From positions 270,877 to 334,876 of the forward strand of contig NZ_JBHLXC010000024.1 of assembly GCF_042432495.1 (NCBI RefSeq): 64,000 nt of DNA. The letters run 5' to 3'. The position numbers and the translations under genes are program-made. Shown piece by piece: positions 17,511-25,417 of this stretch. The stretch's first letter is position 1. Each line of letters starts with the position of its first letter. The DNA comes from Pseudochelatococcus lubricantis (lineage in GTDB: Bacteria; Pseudomonadota; Alphaproteobacteria; Rhizobiales; Beijerinckiaceae). A model generated the notes under the pieces. It saw only the letters and a program-made list of their open reading frames with translations, was not told the DNA's origin and made no database searches.

Positions 17511-17626
17511 CCGGCGAACGCCCGGCCGCGGGTCACCAACTTGTGTCATTGACCCCGGCCGCGACAGCAGCCACATAAGTAGCCTCGTTGACCCGGCGCC
17601 CGGCGCCTCCCGTGGGATTCCTGTTC

Positions 17627-18397
17627 ATGCGCGCATTTCGCCGGCTTCGCCGTTCGCTCCTCGTCGCTACCTGCATCGCTTCCCTGTCAGGCGGCGCGGT
17701 CCTTGCCGCGGAAGTCACCGCGGAACAGCGTGCGCAGATCGAAAGCGTGATTCACGACTACCTGCTCAACAACCCGCAGGTGCTGAAGGAGGCACTGGCG
17801 GCGCTGGAATCACACCAGGAGCGGGAGCAGCGCGCGGCCGTGGCCACCGCCGTGCGCTCCGTCACCGGGGAGATGGGCGCGGCGGATGGCATCGTGCTCG
17901 GCAACCCGAAGGGCGACATCACCGTCGTCGAGTTCTTCGACTACAACTGCGGCTTCTGCAAGAAAGCGCTCGGCGACATCGAGGCGCTGACGAAGGCCGA
18001 TCCGCGCCTGCGCCTCGTCATCCGCGACTTCCCCATCCTGCGGCCCGAATCGGCAGATGCGGCGCTGGTCAGCATCGCGGTCGGCAAGCAGCTCTCCGGC
18101 GAGAAGTATTTCCGCTTCCATTCCGATCTGCTGATGTCGCGCGGCGTCGTCGGCAAGGAGCGCGCGCTTGAGGTCGCGAAGGCCGCCGGCGTCGACATGA
18201 AGCAGCTGGAGGCGGACATCGAATCGGAGGCCGTCCGCCAGGCATTGACGCGCAACATGCAGGCGGGCGAGCAGCTTTCGCTCACTGGCACGCCGAGCTT
18301 CGTCGCCGGCGACGGCGTCGTTCCCGGCGCGGTCGGAATCGAGACGCTGCAAACGATCATCGCTTCCGTGCGTCAGTGCGGCAAGATTGACTGCTGA
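17627..18397 (+). CDS. DsbA-family periplasmic thiol:disulfide protein (DsbA/Com1-like)
   Basis: A 256-residue exported thioredoxin-fold protein. Signal peptide MRAFRRLRRSLLVATCIASLSGGAVLA, then an N-terminal helical segment (about 30-75, QIESVIHDYLLNNPQVLKEALAAL) typical of the Com1/DsbA-like group, then the catalytic domain with CGFC (C108/C111) in DYNCGFCKKAL and the cis-proline loop LTGTPSFV near 225. The family makes or isomerises disulfides in the cell envelope. Start chosen at the ATG opening the signal peptide; an upstream TTG would prepend unrelated residues. Downstream aroQ is 183 bases away. Confidence 0.88.
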   Translation: MRAFRRLRRSLLVATCIASLSGGAVLAAEVTAEQRAQIESVIHDYLLNNPQVLKEALAALESHQEREQRAAVATAVRSVTGEMGAADGIVLGNPKGDITVVEFFDYNCGFCKKALGDIEALTKADPRLRLVIRDFPILRPESADAALVSIAVGKQLSGEKYFRFHSDLLMSRGVVGKERALEVAKAAGVDMKQLEADIESEAVRQALTRNMQAGEQLSLTGTPSFVAGDGVVPGAVGIETLQTIIASVRQCGKIDC

Positions 18398-18580
18398 CCT
18401 TATCGGCGTAAATCCGCGGAAAAAGCACGGTTATTCGCAGGAAAGCGAGGCTGTGTGCCTTTTCCTGCCGCCCGTGTCGGTTTATGAGGTGGAGTTCCCG
18501 TGCGTCGATACGCCGGCGCGCCTTCACATCTGCCTCGCGGCGGTTGCCCGGCGCCAAACCTGTGGGTGAGCATCCGCCGA

Positions 18581-19069
18581 ATGGTCTCGATTCACGTTCT
18601 CAACGGTCCCAACCTCAACCTGCTCGGGCGGCGCGAGCCGGATGTCTACGGGCGTTTCACGCTGGCAGACATCGAGACGCGGCTGCGCGCACGCGCTGCG
18701 GCTCTATCGGCCTCCATGGGCACGACCATCGAGCTGACCTTCGCGCAGACCAACATCGAGGGCGAACTCGTCACGCTCGTGCAGAACGCCGGGCTTGCGG
18801 GCGCGGGCGTGATTTTGAACGCGGGGGCCTACACCCATACCTCCATCGCCCTGCGGGATGCGATTTCCGGCGCGCAGGCGCTTGCAATCGAGGTGCATTT
18901 GTCGAATGTGCATGCTCGGGAGCAATTTCGCCATCATTCCATGATTGCTGCGGTGGCGCATGGCGTGATCGCCGGCTTCGGTGCCGCAAGTTACGATCTC
19001 GCACTGGAGGCCATCGTGCCGTTGTTGCAGGAGCGCGCGGGTACCGTTAAAGGCGTTGGAAACCATTGA
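18581..19069 (+). CDS. aroQ: 3-dehydroquinate dehydratase, type II
   Basis: A 162-residue cytoplasmic shikimate-pathway enzyme converting 3-dehydroquinate to 3-dehydroshikimate. MVSIHVLNGPNLNLLGRREPDVYG carries the active-site loop with catalytic Y23; NAGAYTHTSIALRDAI and EVHLSNVHAREQFRHHS provide the catalytic His and substrate-binding residues. About 15 residues longer than average through a charged C-terminus. ATG 18581 starts exactly at the conserved N-terminus; a GTG five codons earlier is an alternative. aroQ-accB-accC is a common alphaproteobacterial cluster; accB starts 12 bases downstream. Confidence 0.93.
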   Translation: MVSIHVLNGPNLNLLGRREPDVYGRFTLADIETRLRARAAALSASMGTTIELTFAQTNIEGELVTLVQNAGLAGAGVILNAGAYTHTSIALRDAISGAQALAIEVHLSNVHAREQFRHHSMIAAVAHGVIAGFGAASYDLALEAIVPLLQERAGTVKGVGNH

Positions 19070-19080
19070 CAGAAGAAAGC

Positions 19081-19554
19081 ATGGCAAAAATCAGCCCTAT
19101 CGATCCGGAACTCGTCCGGGAGCTGGCGAAGCTCATCTCGGAAACCGACCTGACTGAAATCGAGGTCGCCAAGGGCGATCTGCGCATTCGCGTCGCGCGC
19201 ACCGTCACCGCCAACGTCGTTTTGCCGCAGGCGGCGCCCGTCGCAGCGAGCGTGGCCGCGCTCGCACCGACGGTGGCCGAGGTCGTGCCCGTGCCGGCAG
19301 TCGTCTCTCTCGCCGAGAACCCGGGCACCGTGACGTCGCCGATGGTTGGCACCGCCTATCGCCGCCCCTCGCCTGACGCCAAGCCCTTCATTGAGGTGGG
19401 ATCGAAAGTGCAGGCGGGCGACAAGCTTCTGCTGGTCGAGGCCATGAAGACTTTCAACGATATCGTTGCCCCGCGCGCGGGCACCGTCACCGCCGTGCTT
19501 GTGGAGGATGGCCAGCCGGTCGAGTACGGCGAGCCGCTGCTGGTAATCGAGTAA
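19081..19554 (+). CDS. accB: Acetyl-CoA carboxylase biotin carboxyl carrier protein
   Basis: A 157-residue carrier for the first committed step of fatty acid synthesis. The C-terminal biotinyl domain (about 78-157) contains SPMVGTAYRRPSPDAKPFIEVG and the biotinylated lysine K123 in VEAMKTFNDI. The central stretch (about 45-75) is the usual Ala/Pro/Val-rich flexible linker. ATG 19081 has AGAAGAAAG upstream; a TTG 15 bases earlier is less likely. It is followed after 3 bases by accC, an obligate partner. Confidence 0.95.
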   Translation: MAKISPIDPELVRELAKLISETDLTEIEVAKGDLRIRVARTVTANVVLPQAAPVAASVAALAPTVAEVVPVPAVVSLAENPGTVTSPMVGTAYRRPSPDAKPFIEVGSKVQAGDKLLLVEAMKTFNDIVAPRAGTVTAVLVEDGQPVEYGEPLLVIE

Positions 19555-19557
19555 TCG

Positions 19558-20931
19558 ATGTTCGACAAGATTCTGATCGCAAACCGGGGCGAGATCGCAC
19601 TGCGCATCCTGAGGGCCTGCAAGGAACTCGGCATCGCGACCGTCGCCGTCCACTCCACCGCCGACGCCAACGCCATGCACGTGCGGCTTGCGGACGAGAG
19701 CGTGTGCATCGGTCCGCCGCCCGCGCGCGACAGTTATCTCAACATCCCCGCGCTCATCGCCGCCTGTGAGATCACCGGCGCGGACGCCGTGCATCCCGGC
19801 TACGGTTTCCTGTCGGAAAACGCGCATTTCGCCGATGTGCTGGCCGAACATGGCATCGCCTTCATCGGCCCCAAGGCCGATCATATCCGCCTGATGGGCG
19901 ACAAGATCGAGGCCAAACGCACCGCGCGCACCTTGGGCATTCCCTGCGTTCCCGGTTCCGAGGGCGGCATCACCGACGACGAGGAGGCGCACCGCGTCGC
20001 GGCCGACATCGGGTTTCCCGTGCTGGTGAAGGCGGCGGCGGGCGGCGGCGGGCGCGGCATGAAGGTGGCTCGCGACGCGGCGAGCCTGAGCGATGCGCTC
20101 GCCACCGCGCGCATGGAGGCGAAAGCCGCCTTCGGCGACGATTCCGTCTATCTGGAAAAGTATCTCGAAAAGCCCCGCCACATCGAAATCCAGGTGATGG
20201 GCGATGGGCGCGGCGGCGCCATTCATCTGGGCGAGCGCGACTGCTCGCTGCAGCGCCGCCACCAGAAGGTGTGGGAGGAGGCGCCCTCGCCCGCCCTCAA
20301 CCGTTCGGAGCGTGAACGCATCGGCGACGTCGTCTCGCGCGCGATGCAGGAGCTGCAGTATCTCGGCGCCGGCACGGTCGAGTTCCTTTACGAGAACGGC
20401 GAGTTCTACTTCATCGAGATGAACACCCGCATCCAGGTGGAGCATCCCATCACGGAGATGATTTCCGGCATCGATCTCGTCAACGAGCAGATTCGTGTCG
20501 CCGCAGGCGCGCCGCTGTCCATCCGGCAGGAGGACATCGTGCTGCACGGCCATGCCATCGAATGCCGCATCAACGCCGAGCATCCGTCCAACTTCCGGCC
20601 ATCGCCGGGCACCATCACCTACTACCACCCGCCGGGCGGACTCGGGGTGCGAGTCGATTCGGCGGTGTATCAGGGCTATCGCATCCCCTCGAATTACGAT
20701 TCGCTGGTCGGCAAGCTCATCGTGCACGGCCGCACGCGCACGGAATGCCTGATGCGGCTGCGGCGGGCGCTCGACGAGTTCGTCGTCGACGGCATCGAGA
20801 CCACGCTGCCGCTGTTCCGGGCGCTGGTGCGCAACCAGGATGTCCAGAACGGCCTCTACGACATCCACTGGCTCGAACACTATCTTGAGGCCGAGGGGCC
20901 GGCGGAGATCGAGGCGCTGCGTACGGTCTGA
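19558..20931 (+). CDS. accC: Acetyl-CoA carboxylase, biotin carboxylase subunit
   Basis: A 457-residue ATP-grasp enzyme that carboxylates the biotin on AccB using ATP and bicarbonate. N-terminal MFDKILIANRGEIALRILRACKELGI, the glycine-rich ATP loop KAAAGGGGRGMKVARD (about 158-173), EKYLEKPRHIEIQVMGD, the catalytic EMNTRIQVEHPITEMISG (about 285-303) and HAIECRINAEHP are all intact. Length is standard. It is co-transcribed with accB. Confidence 0.96.
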   Translation: MFDKILIANRGEIALRILRACKELGIATVAVHSTADANAMHVRLADESVCIGPPPARDSYLNIPALIAACEITGADAVHPGYGFLSENAHFADVLAEHGIAFIGPKADHIRLMGDKIEAKRTARTLGIPCVPGSEGGITDDEEAHRVAADIGFPVLVKAAAGGGGRGMKVARDAASLSDALATARMEAKAAFGDDSVYLEKYLEKPRHIEIQVMGDGRGGAIHLGERDCSLQRRHQKVWEEAPSPALNRSERERIGDVVSRAMQELQYLGAGTVEFLYENGEFYFIEMNTRIQVEHPITEMISGIDLVNEQIRVAAGAPLSIRQEDIVLHGHAIECRINAEHPSNFRPSPGTITYYHPPGGLGVRVDSAVYQGYRIPSNYDSLVGKLIVHGRTRTECLMRLRRALDEFVVDGIETTLPLFRALVRNQDVQNGLYDIHWLEHYLEAEGPAEIEALRTV

Positions 20932-20978
20932 CCGGACGGACTTGCCTAAATTCCGTTTTCTGTCACAATGGCTTATCT

Positions 20979-21082
20979 CCTTGGGGTGCCCCGCGTTCCG
21001 CATGTCGTGCGTTTCGCACCGGGCTGAGAGGCTTGCGCCAACCCACCGAACCTGAACCGGATCATGCCGGCGGAGGGAAGCG
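20979..21082 (+). ncRNA. TPP riboswitch (THI element)
   Basis: The conserved strings appear in order: TTGGGGTGCCCCGC (P2 region), GGGCTGAGAGG (P2/P4 junction), ACCGAACCTGAACCGGATCATGCCGG and GGAGGGAAG. These match the thiamine pyrophosphate aptamer (RF00059). It precedes thiE and thiD. A hairpin at 21088-21113 (CGCCCGCG/CGCGGGCG) follows with no T-tract, so control may be translational. TPP-dependent repression is known for the family. Confidence 0.95.
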
Positions 21083-21087
21083 AGATG

Positions 21088-21113
21088 CGCCCGCGGAAGG
21101 TTTTACGCGGGCG
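21088..21113 (+). promoter_or_regulatory. Hairpin downstream of the TPP aptamer
   Basis: CGCCCGCG and CGCGGGCG form a perfect 8-bp stem with a 10-base loop directly after the aptamer. It overlaps the sequence GGAAGG, which can alternatively pair with the following CCTTCC. This is a plausible two-state expression platform. Confidence 0.4.
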
Positions 21114-21172
21114 GCCTTCCGTTCGGCATGATCGCGACAAGCGCATCCTCGCGATGCCAGCGAGCCAGAACC

Positions 21173-21904
21173 ATGCCGGCTTCAACAACAAACCCGGAAA
21201 CGCGCCACTCCCCCCGTCCGGTCGACCTGCGTCTCTATGCCATTCTCGATCCGGAGCGGTCGCGCGGACGCCCGCTGCCGGAGCTTGCCCGCGCCGCCAT
21301 CGCGGGCGGCGTGACCCTGCTGCAGTACCGCGACAAATACGCCGACACGCGCCCCTTCGTGGCCAACGCCCGCGCCATTCTCGCGGCAATTGCCGGCACA
21401 GGCGTGCCGCTGCTGATCAACGACCGCGTCGACGTGGCGCTCGCGGCCGGTGCCGATGGCGTCCATGTGGGGCAGGACGACATGACGCCCGCCGACGCCC
21501 GCCGCCTGCTGGGGCCGGACGCCATCGTGGGCCTGACCCTGAACAATGTACAGGAGGCCGCCGACGCCACCCGCGAACCCATCGACTACGGCTGCATCGG
21601 CGGCGTGTTCGCGACTTCCAGCAAGGACAACCCCAAGCCCCCGATCGGCCTCGGCGGGCTTGCCGACGTCGTGGCCTCGGCGCAGCGTTATGCGCCGCAT
21701 CTGCCGCTCGCCGCGATTGCCGGCATTGACGAGACGAACGCCGCTGCCGTTATCGCCGCGGGCGCGGAAGGCGTCTCGGTCATCTCGGCGATCCTGATGG
21801 CGGACGACGTGACGCTGGCGGCGCGACGCCTGCGCGCTATCGTCGACAACAGCCTCGCCGCCCGCGGCAGGCCCGCCGGCTACGGTCAGGGAGCAGACCA
21901 ATGA
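21173..21904 (+). CDS. thiE: Thiamine-phosphate synthase
   Basis: A 243-residue TIM-barrel enzyme joining HMP-PP and thiazole phosphate to thiamine phosphate. Motifs: LRLYAILDPE at the barrel start, GGVTLLQYRDKYADT (substrate diphosphate site), LLINDRVDVALAAGADGVHVGQDDM, GLTLNNVQEA, and IGGVFATSSKDNPKPPIGLGGL (phosphate-binding loop). ATG 21173 is the best start close to the conserved domain, though its Shine-Dalgarno is weak. The stop overlaps thiD by 4 bases. The whole unit is behind a TPP riboswitch. Confidence 0.9.
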   Translation: MPASTTNPETRHSPRPVDLRLYAILDPERSRGRPLPELARAAIAGGVTLLQYRDKYADTRPFVANARAILAAIAGTGVPLLINDRVDVALAAGADGVHVGQDDMTPADARRLLGPDAIVGLTLNNVQEAADATREPIDYGCIGGVFATSSKDNPKPPIGLGGLADVVASAQRYAPHLPLAAIAGIDETNAAAVIAAGAEGVSVISAILMADDVTLAARRLRAIVDNSLAARGRPAGYGQGADQ

Positions 21905-22704
21905 GCGCGACGCCCATCGCTGTCACCATCGCCGGCTCCGATTCAGGTGGCGGCGCCGGCATCCAGGCCGATCTCAAGACGTTTTCGGCGCTCCGCGTCT
22001 ACGGCGCCAGCGTCATCGCCGCGCTCACGGCACAAAACACGCTGGGCGTGACCGCCATCCACGACGTGCCCGCCGGCTTTATCGCCGCGCAGATCGACGC
22101 CGTCTTTTCCGACCTGCCGGTCAGCGCGGTCAAGATCGGCATGCTTTCGCGCCCGGAGACCATCGTGGCGGTTGCAGACGGCCTGCGACGCTGGGGACAG
22201 CAGGCCGTCGTGCTCGATCCCGTTATGGTCGCCGCAAGCGGCGACAGGCTGCTCGCCGAGGAAGCCGTCATGACGTTGCGGGAAGAGCTCATCCCGCAGG
22301 CGGCCGTCATCACGCCCAATCTGCCCGAGGCAGCCGTGCTGCTCGATGCCGAGCCGGCGGAGAGCGAGGCGGAGATGCTGGCACAGGCCCACGCGCTGCT
22401 CGCCTTCGGCCCGCGCGCCGTGCTGATCAAGGGCGGCCATGCACGGGGTGAGGAAAGCGTCGACCTGCTCGTCGATGCAGCCGGCATCGTGCGGCTGCCC
22501 GCGCCGCGCGTCGCGACGCAGAACACCCACGGCACGGGCTGCACGCTGTCGTCCGCCATCGCGGCGGGACTGGCGCGGGGCCTGACGCTCGAAGAGGCAG
22601 TCGTGGCGGCGAAAGACTACGTCAGCCGCGCCATCGCCGCTGCCGACAGGCTCACCATCGGCAAGGGCCATGGCCCGGTGCATCATTTTCACGAGTGGTG
22701 GTGA
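21901..22704 (+). CDS. thiD: Hydroxymethylpyrimidine/phosphomethylpyrimidine kinase
   Basis: A 267-residue ribokinase-fold kinase that phosphorylates HMP twice to HMP-PP, the pyrimidine half used by ThiE. N-terminus IAVTIAGSDSGGGAGIQADLKTFSALRVYGASVIAALTAQNTLGV and the C-terminal anion hole TQNTHGTGCTLSSAIAAGLARG are diagnostic. Translation is coupled to thiE through ATGA. A strong hairpin terminator follows at 22725. thiC, thiG and thiO are absent here, so pyrimidine and thiazole synthesis genes must lie elsewhere or precursors are salvaged. Confidence 0.95.
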   Translation: MSATPIAVTIAGSDSGGGAGIQADLKTFSALRVYGASVIAALTAQNTLGVTAIHDVPAGFIAAQIDAVFSDLPVSAVKIGMLSRPETIVAVADGLRRWGQQAVVLDPVMVAASGDRLLAEEAVMTLREELIPQAAVITPNLPEAAVLLDAEPAESEAEMLAQAHALLAFGPRAVLIKGGHARGEESVDLLVDAAGIVRLPAPRVATQNTHGTGCTLSSAIAAGLARGLTLEEAVVAAKDYVSRAIAAADRLTIGKGHGPVHHFHEWW

Positions 22705-22724
22705 AACCGGCGGGCGGACCTGCG

Positions 22725-22754
22725 GGGGCCGATGAGCCCTGGCTCGTCGGCCCC
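22725..22754 (+). terminator. Terminator of the thiED operon
   Basis: GGGGCCGATGAGC pairs with GCTCGTCGGCCCC (13 bp, one G-T wobble) around a 4-base loop, followed by GCTATTATTT. It lies between convergent thiD and dps and may serve both. Confidence 0.65.
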
Positions 22755-22847
22755 GCTATTATTTGCCGGACTCTATACGGTCACCCCCCCCCTGCCGCGC
22801 GTGAGCAAGACCCGCGCGCGGGCGGCTGCAGACCGGGAGCCTCCGTG

Positions 22848-23336
22848 TTACTTGTTGGTTTCCTGAATGTGCGCTTCGAGGAACCACAGGTCCTTGTCGA
22901 GGGCGCGGGTCACTTCCGTGAACACGTCGGAGGTGGCGTCGTCGCCGGCTTCCGCCGTCGTACGGATGGCCTCGCGGGTCGCCTTGGCAACGTCGGCGAA
23001 CGAGCGCGACAGATAGTCCACGTGCTCCAGCCCGTCGGTGATCTGCAGCGGATAGGCCTTCAGCTTGGTCGTCTCGGCCGACGCCTGCACCGTGCCGTGC
23101 GCGATGCCGCCAAGCGCCGTGAGTCGTTCGGCGACGGTGTCGGTGTATTCGACCACGTTCGCGTAGAGCTTGTCGAACAGCTCGTGCAGGGCGATGAAGT
23201 GCGGACCCTTGACGTTCCAGTGCGCATGCTTGACCTGCGCGCCGAGATCGACGAACTGGGCCAGATGCTCGTTCAGCAGTTCGATCGACTTCTTGCGGAC
23301 ATTCTGCCCAAGATCGTTACGTGTCTTGATGCTCAT
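22848..23336 (-). CDS. dps: DNA starvation/stationary-phase protection protein Dps
   Basis: A 162-residue ferritin-like protein that forms a 12-mer, oxidises and stores iron and protects DNA. Ferroxidase residues are in HAHWNVKGPHFIALHELFDKLY (H, H and D/E) with ERLTALGGIAHG at about 70-80, and the conserved C-terminal DKDLWFLEAHIQ. The N-terminal tail MSIKTRNDLGQNVRKK is lysine/arginine-bearing, as in DNA-binding types. Start ATG 23336 follows GAGGAACCG. It diverges from nadE; the 382-base gap (23337-23718) has an AT-rich patch at 23559-23615 with AATAC-AGC-GTATT, likely promoter territory, and nothing else clear. Confidence 0.94.
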   Translation of the reverse strand: MSIKTRNDLGQNVRKKSIELLNEHLAQFVDLGAQVKHAHWNVKGPHFIALHELFDKLYANVVEYTDTVAERLTALGGIAHGTVQASAETTKLKAYPLQITDGLEHVDYLSRSFADVAKATREAIRTTAEAGDDATSDVFTEVTRALDKDLWFLEAHIQETNK

Positions 23337-23718
23337 CTTCGGTTCCTCATGGTTGGAGCGTCTTCGCTGTTCGTCGAATCGCTCACCTGTCTCTCAGTTC
23401 CCGATGTGGCGCGTTTTCGCACCGAAAAGGCGGAAACCACCCTTTCCGAAAACGCTGCAGCGACGTTCGGCAACGCCGTTCCGGCGCACCGATGCTATTG
23501 TCGCCCTTGCGGTTCCGGCTGAAAAGGGGCCGAATGCGAGAATGGGCAGGCAGCAGCTTCATAATACAGCGTATTGTATATCTGCGCCAATTCTCTGGAT
23601 AAAGTCAAAAATAACCGCCCCCTCCCTCGCAAACCGGCGGCTCCCGCGCCCCTGCCTCGCGTGCGCGAGTCGGGGAAACCGCCTTTTCCTTTATGCGCAG
23701 ATAGTCTAAACCACGCGC

Positions 23719-25413
23719 ATGACAGACCTTCGCTCCTCCCTGCGCATTGCGCTCGCGCAACTTGATCCCGTCGTCGGCGACGTCGCCGGCAATCTTGCGC
23801 GCGCGCGCGCCGCGCGGGCGCAAGCCCGGGCCGCGGGTGCCGATGTCGTTCTGTTTCCCGAGCTTTTCCTTACCGGCTACTCGCCGGAAGACCTCGTTCT
23901 CAAGCCCGCCTTCACCGCCGCCGCCCGCGACGCTTGCGACGATCTGGCGCGCGACACGGCGGATGGCGGGCCGGCCGTGCTCGTCGGCCTGCCCTGGCGG
24001 GAGAATGGCGGCCTCTACAACGCTGTCGCACTGCTCGACGAAGGGCGGATCGTCGACAGGCGGCTGAAGGTCGACCTGCCGAATTACGGCGTCTTCGACG
24101 AAAAGCGCGTGTTCGACTCCGGCCCAGCGCCGCAGCCGCTCGCCGTGCGCGGCGTGCCTGTCGGCGTGCCGATCTGCGAGGATATCTGGAAGCCCGGTCC
24201 CGTGGCCGCGCTGCGGGAGGCCGGCGCCGCGCTGCTGCTGGTGCCCAACGGTTCCCCCTATCGCGCGGAGGTGGAGGCGGAACGCCTCGACATCGTCCGC
24301 GCGCGGATCGCGGAAAGCGGCCTGCCGCTTGTCTACCTCAACCAGGTCGGCGGGCAGGATGAGATCGTGTTCGACGGCGCGTCCTTCGTGCTTGACGGCG
24401 ACGGCACGCTCGTCGTGCGCCTGCCGGCTTTCCGCGAGGCGCTGACCGTTGTCGAGGCCCGGAGGTCGCCGGCGGGCTGGACCGTCGTGCCGCAACCGCT
24501 GACGGAAAACCCGAGGGGCGACGAGGCCGACTACACCGCCTGCGTGCTGGGCCTGCGCGACTACGTGACGAAAAACCGTTTCCCCGGTGTGGTGCTCGGC
24601 CTTTCGGGCGGCATCGATTCCGCGCTCGCGGCGGCGATGGCCGCCGACGCCTTGGGGCCGGCGCGCGTTCACGCCGTCATGCTGCCCTACCGCTTCACGG
24701 CCAGCGAAAGCCTTGAGGACGCAGCCGCCTGCGCCAGTCTGCTCGGCATCCGCTATGATGTGTTGCCCATCGCCGAGGCGGTCGAGGGGCTGGAAGCGAC
24801 GCTGGCGCCGCTCTTCGCCGGCACGGAACGCGGCGTTACGGAGGAGAACCTGCAGAGCCGCGCGCGCGGCACCATCCTGATGGCGCTGTCAAACAAGTTC
24901 GGCTCCATGCTGCTCACCACCGGCAACAAGTCCGAGATGGCCGTCGGCTATGCCACGCTCTACGGCGACATGAACGGCGGCTTCAACCCGCTGAAGGACC
25001 TCTACAAGACGCAGGTCTTCCGCATGGCCGCACTGCGCAACGGCTGGCGGCCGGAAGGCGCGCTCGGCCCGGAGGGACCGGTCATTCCCGAACGCATCAT
25101 CACCAAGATGCCAACGGCGGAGCTGCGCGAGAACCAGACGGACCAGGATTCGTTGCCTCCCTACGAGGTGCTTGACGACATCCTGCGCGCGCTTGTGGAC
25201 GACGACCGCTCGGTCGAGGCCATCGTCGCGGCCGGCCACGACATCGAGATCGTGCGCAAGGTGGAGCGTTTGCTGTACATCGCCGAATACAAGCGCCGCC
25301 AGTCGGCGCCCGGCGTCAAGGTGACGCGGCGCAATTTCGGCCGCGACCGCCGCTATCCCATCACCAACGGCTTCCGGGACCAGTTGCTGCCCGTGCCGCC
25401 GAACGATCGCTGA
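23719..25413 (+). CDS. nadE: Glutamine-dependent NAD+ synthetase
   Basis: A 564-residue two-domain enzyme making NAD+ from deamido-NAD+, glutamine and ATP. The N-terminal nitrilase-type glutaminase (1-260) has the Glu-Lys-Cys triad E48 (FPELFLTGYSPEDL), K117 (LKVDLPNYGVFDE) and C153 (VPICEDIWKPG). The C-terminal synthetase has the ATP PP-loop GLSGGIDSALA (294-304), then TTGNKSEMAVGYATLYGDMNGGFNPLKDLYKTQV. ATG 23719 lacks a good ribosome binding site but sits exactly at the domain start. gltX follows after 4 bases, so these are co-transcribed. Confidence 0.95.
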   Translation: MTDLRSSLRIALAQLDPVVGDVAGNLARARAARAQARAAGADVVLFPELFLTGYSPEDLVLKPAFTAAARDACDDLARDTADGGPAVLVGLPWRENGGLYNAVALLDEGRIVDRRLKVDLPNYGVFDEKRVFDSGPAPQPLAVRGVPVGVPICEDIWKPGPVAALREAGAALLLVPNGSPYRAEVEAERLDIVRARIAESGLPLVYLNQVGGQDEIVFDGASFVLDGDGTLVVRLPAFREALTVVEARRSPAGWTVVPQPLTENPRGDEADYTACVLGLRDYVTKNRFPGVVLGLSGGIDSALAAAMAADALGPARVHAVMLPYRFTASESLEDAAACASLLGIRYDVLPIAEAVEGLEATLAPLFAGTERGVTEENLQSRARGTILMALSNKFGSMLLTTGNKSEMAVGYATLYGDMNGGFNPLKDLYKTQVFRMAALRNGWRPEGALGPEGPVIPERIITKMPTAELRENQTDQDSLPPYEVLDDILRALVDDDRSVEAIVAAGHDIEIVRKVERLLYIAEYKRRQSAPGVKVTRRNFGRDRRYPITNGFRDQLLPVPPNDR

Positions 25414-25417
25414 CCCC

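Noticed and set aside
18991..21003. A 670-codon minus-strand frame opposite accB/accC
   Set aside because: AccB and AccC motifs are intact on the plus strand; the antisense product has low-complexity His/Arg/Asp composition typical of shadows.
23559..23615. AATAC-AGC-GTATT as a specific operator of dps or nadE
   Set aside because: Arms are only 5 bp in an AT-rich promoter patch, which is expected by chance; no match to OxyR or Fur-type sites could be claimed.
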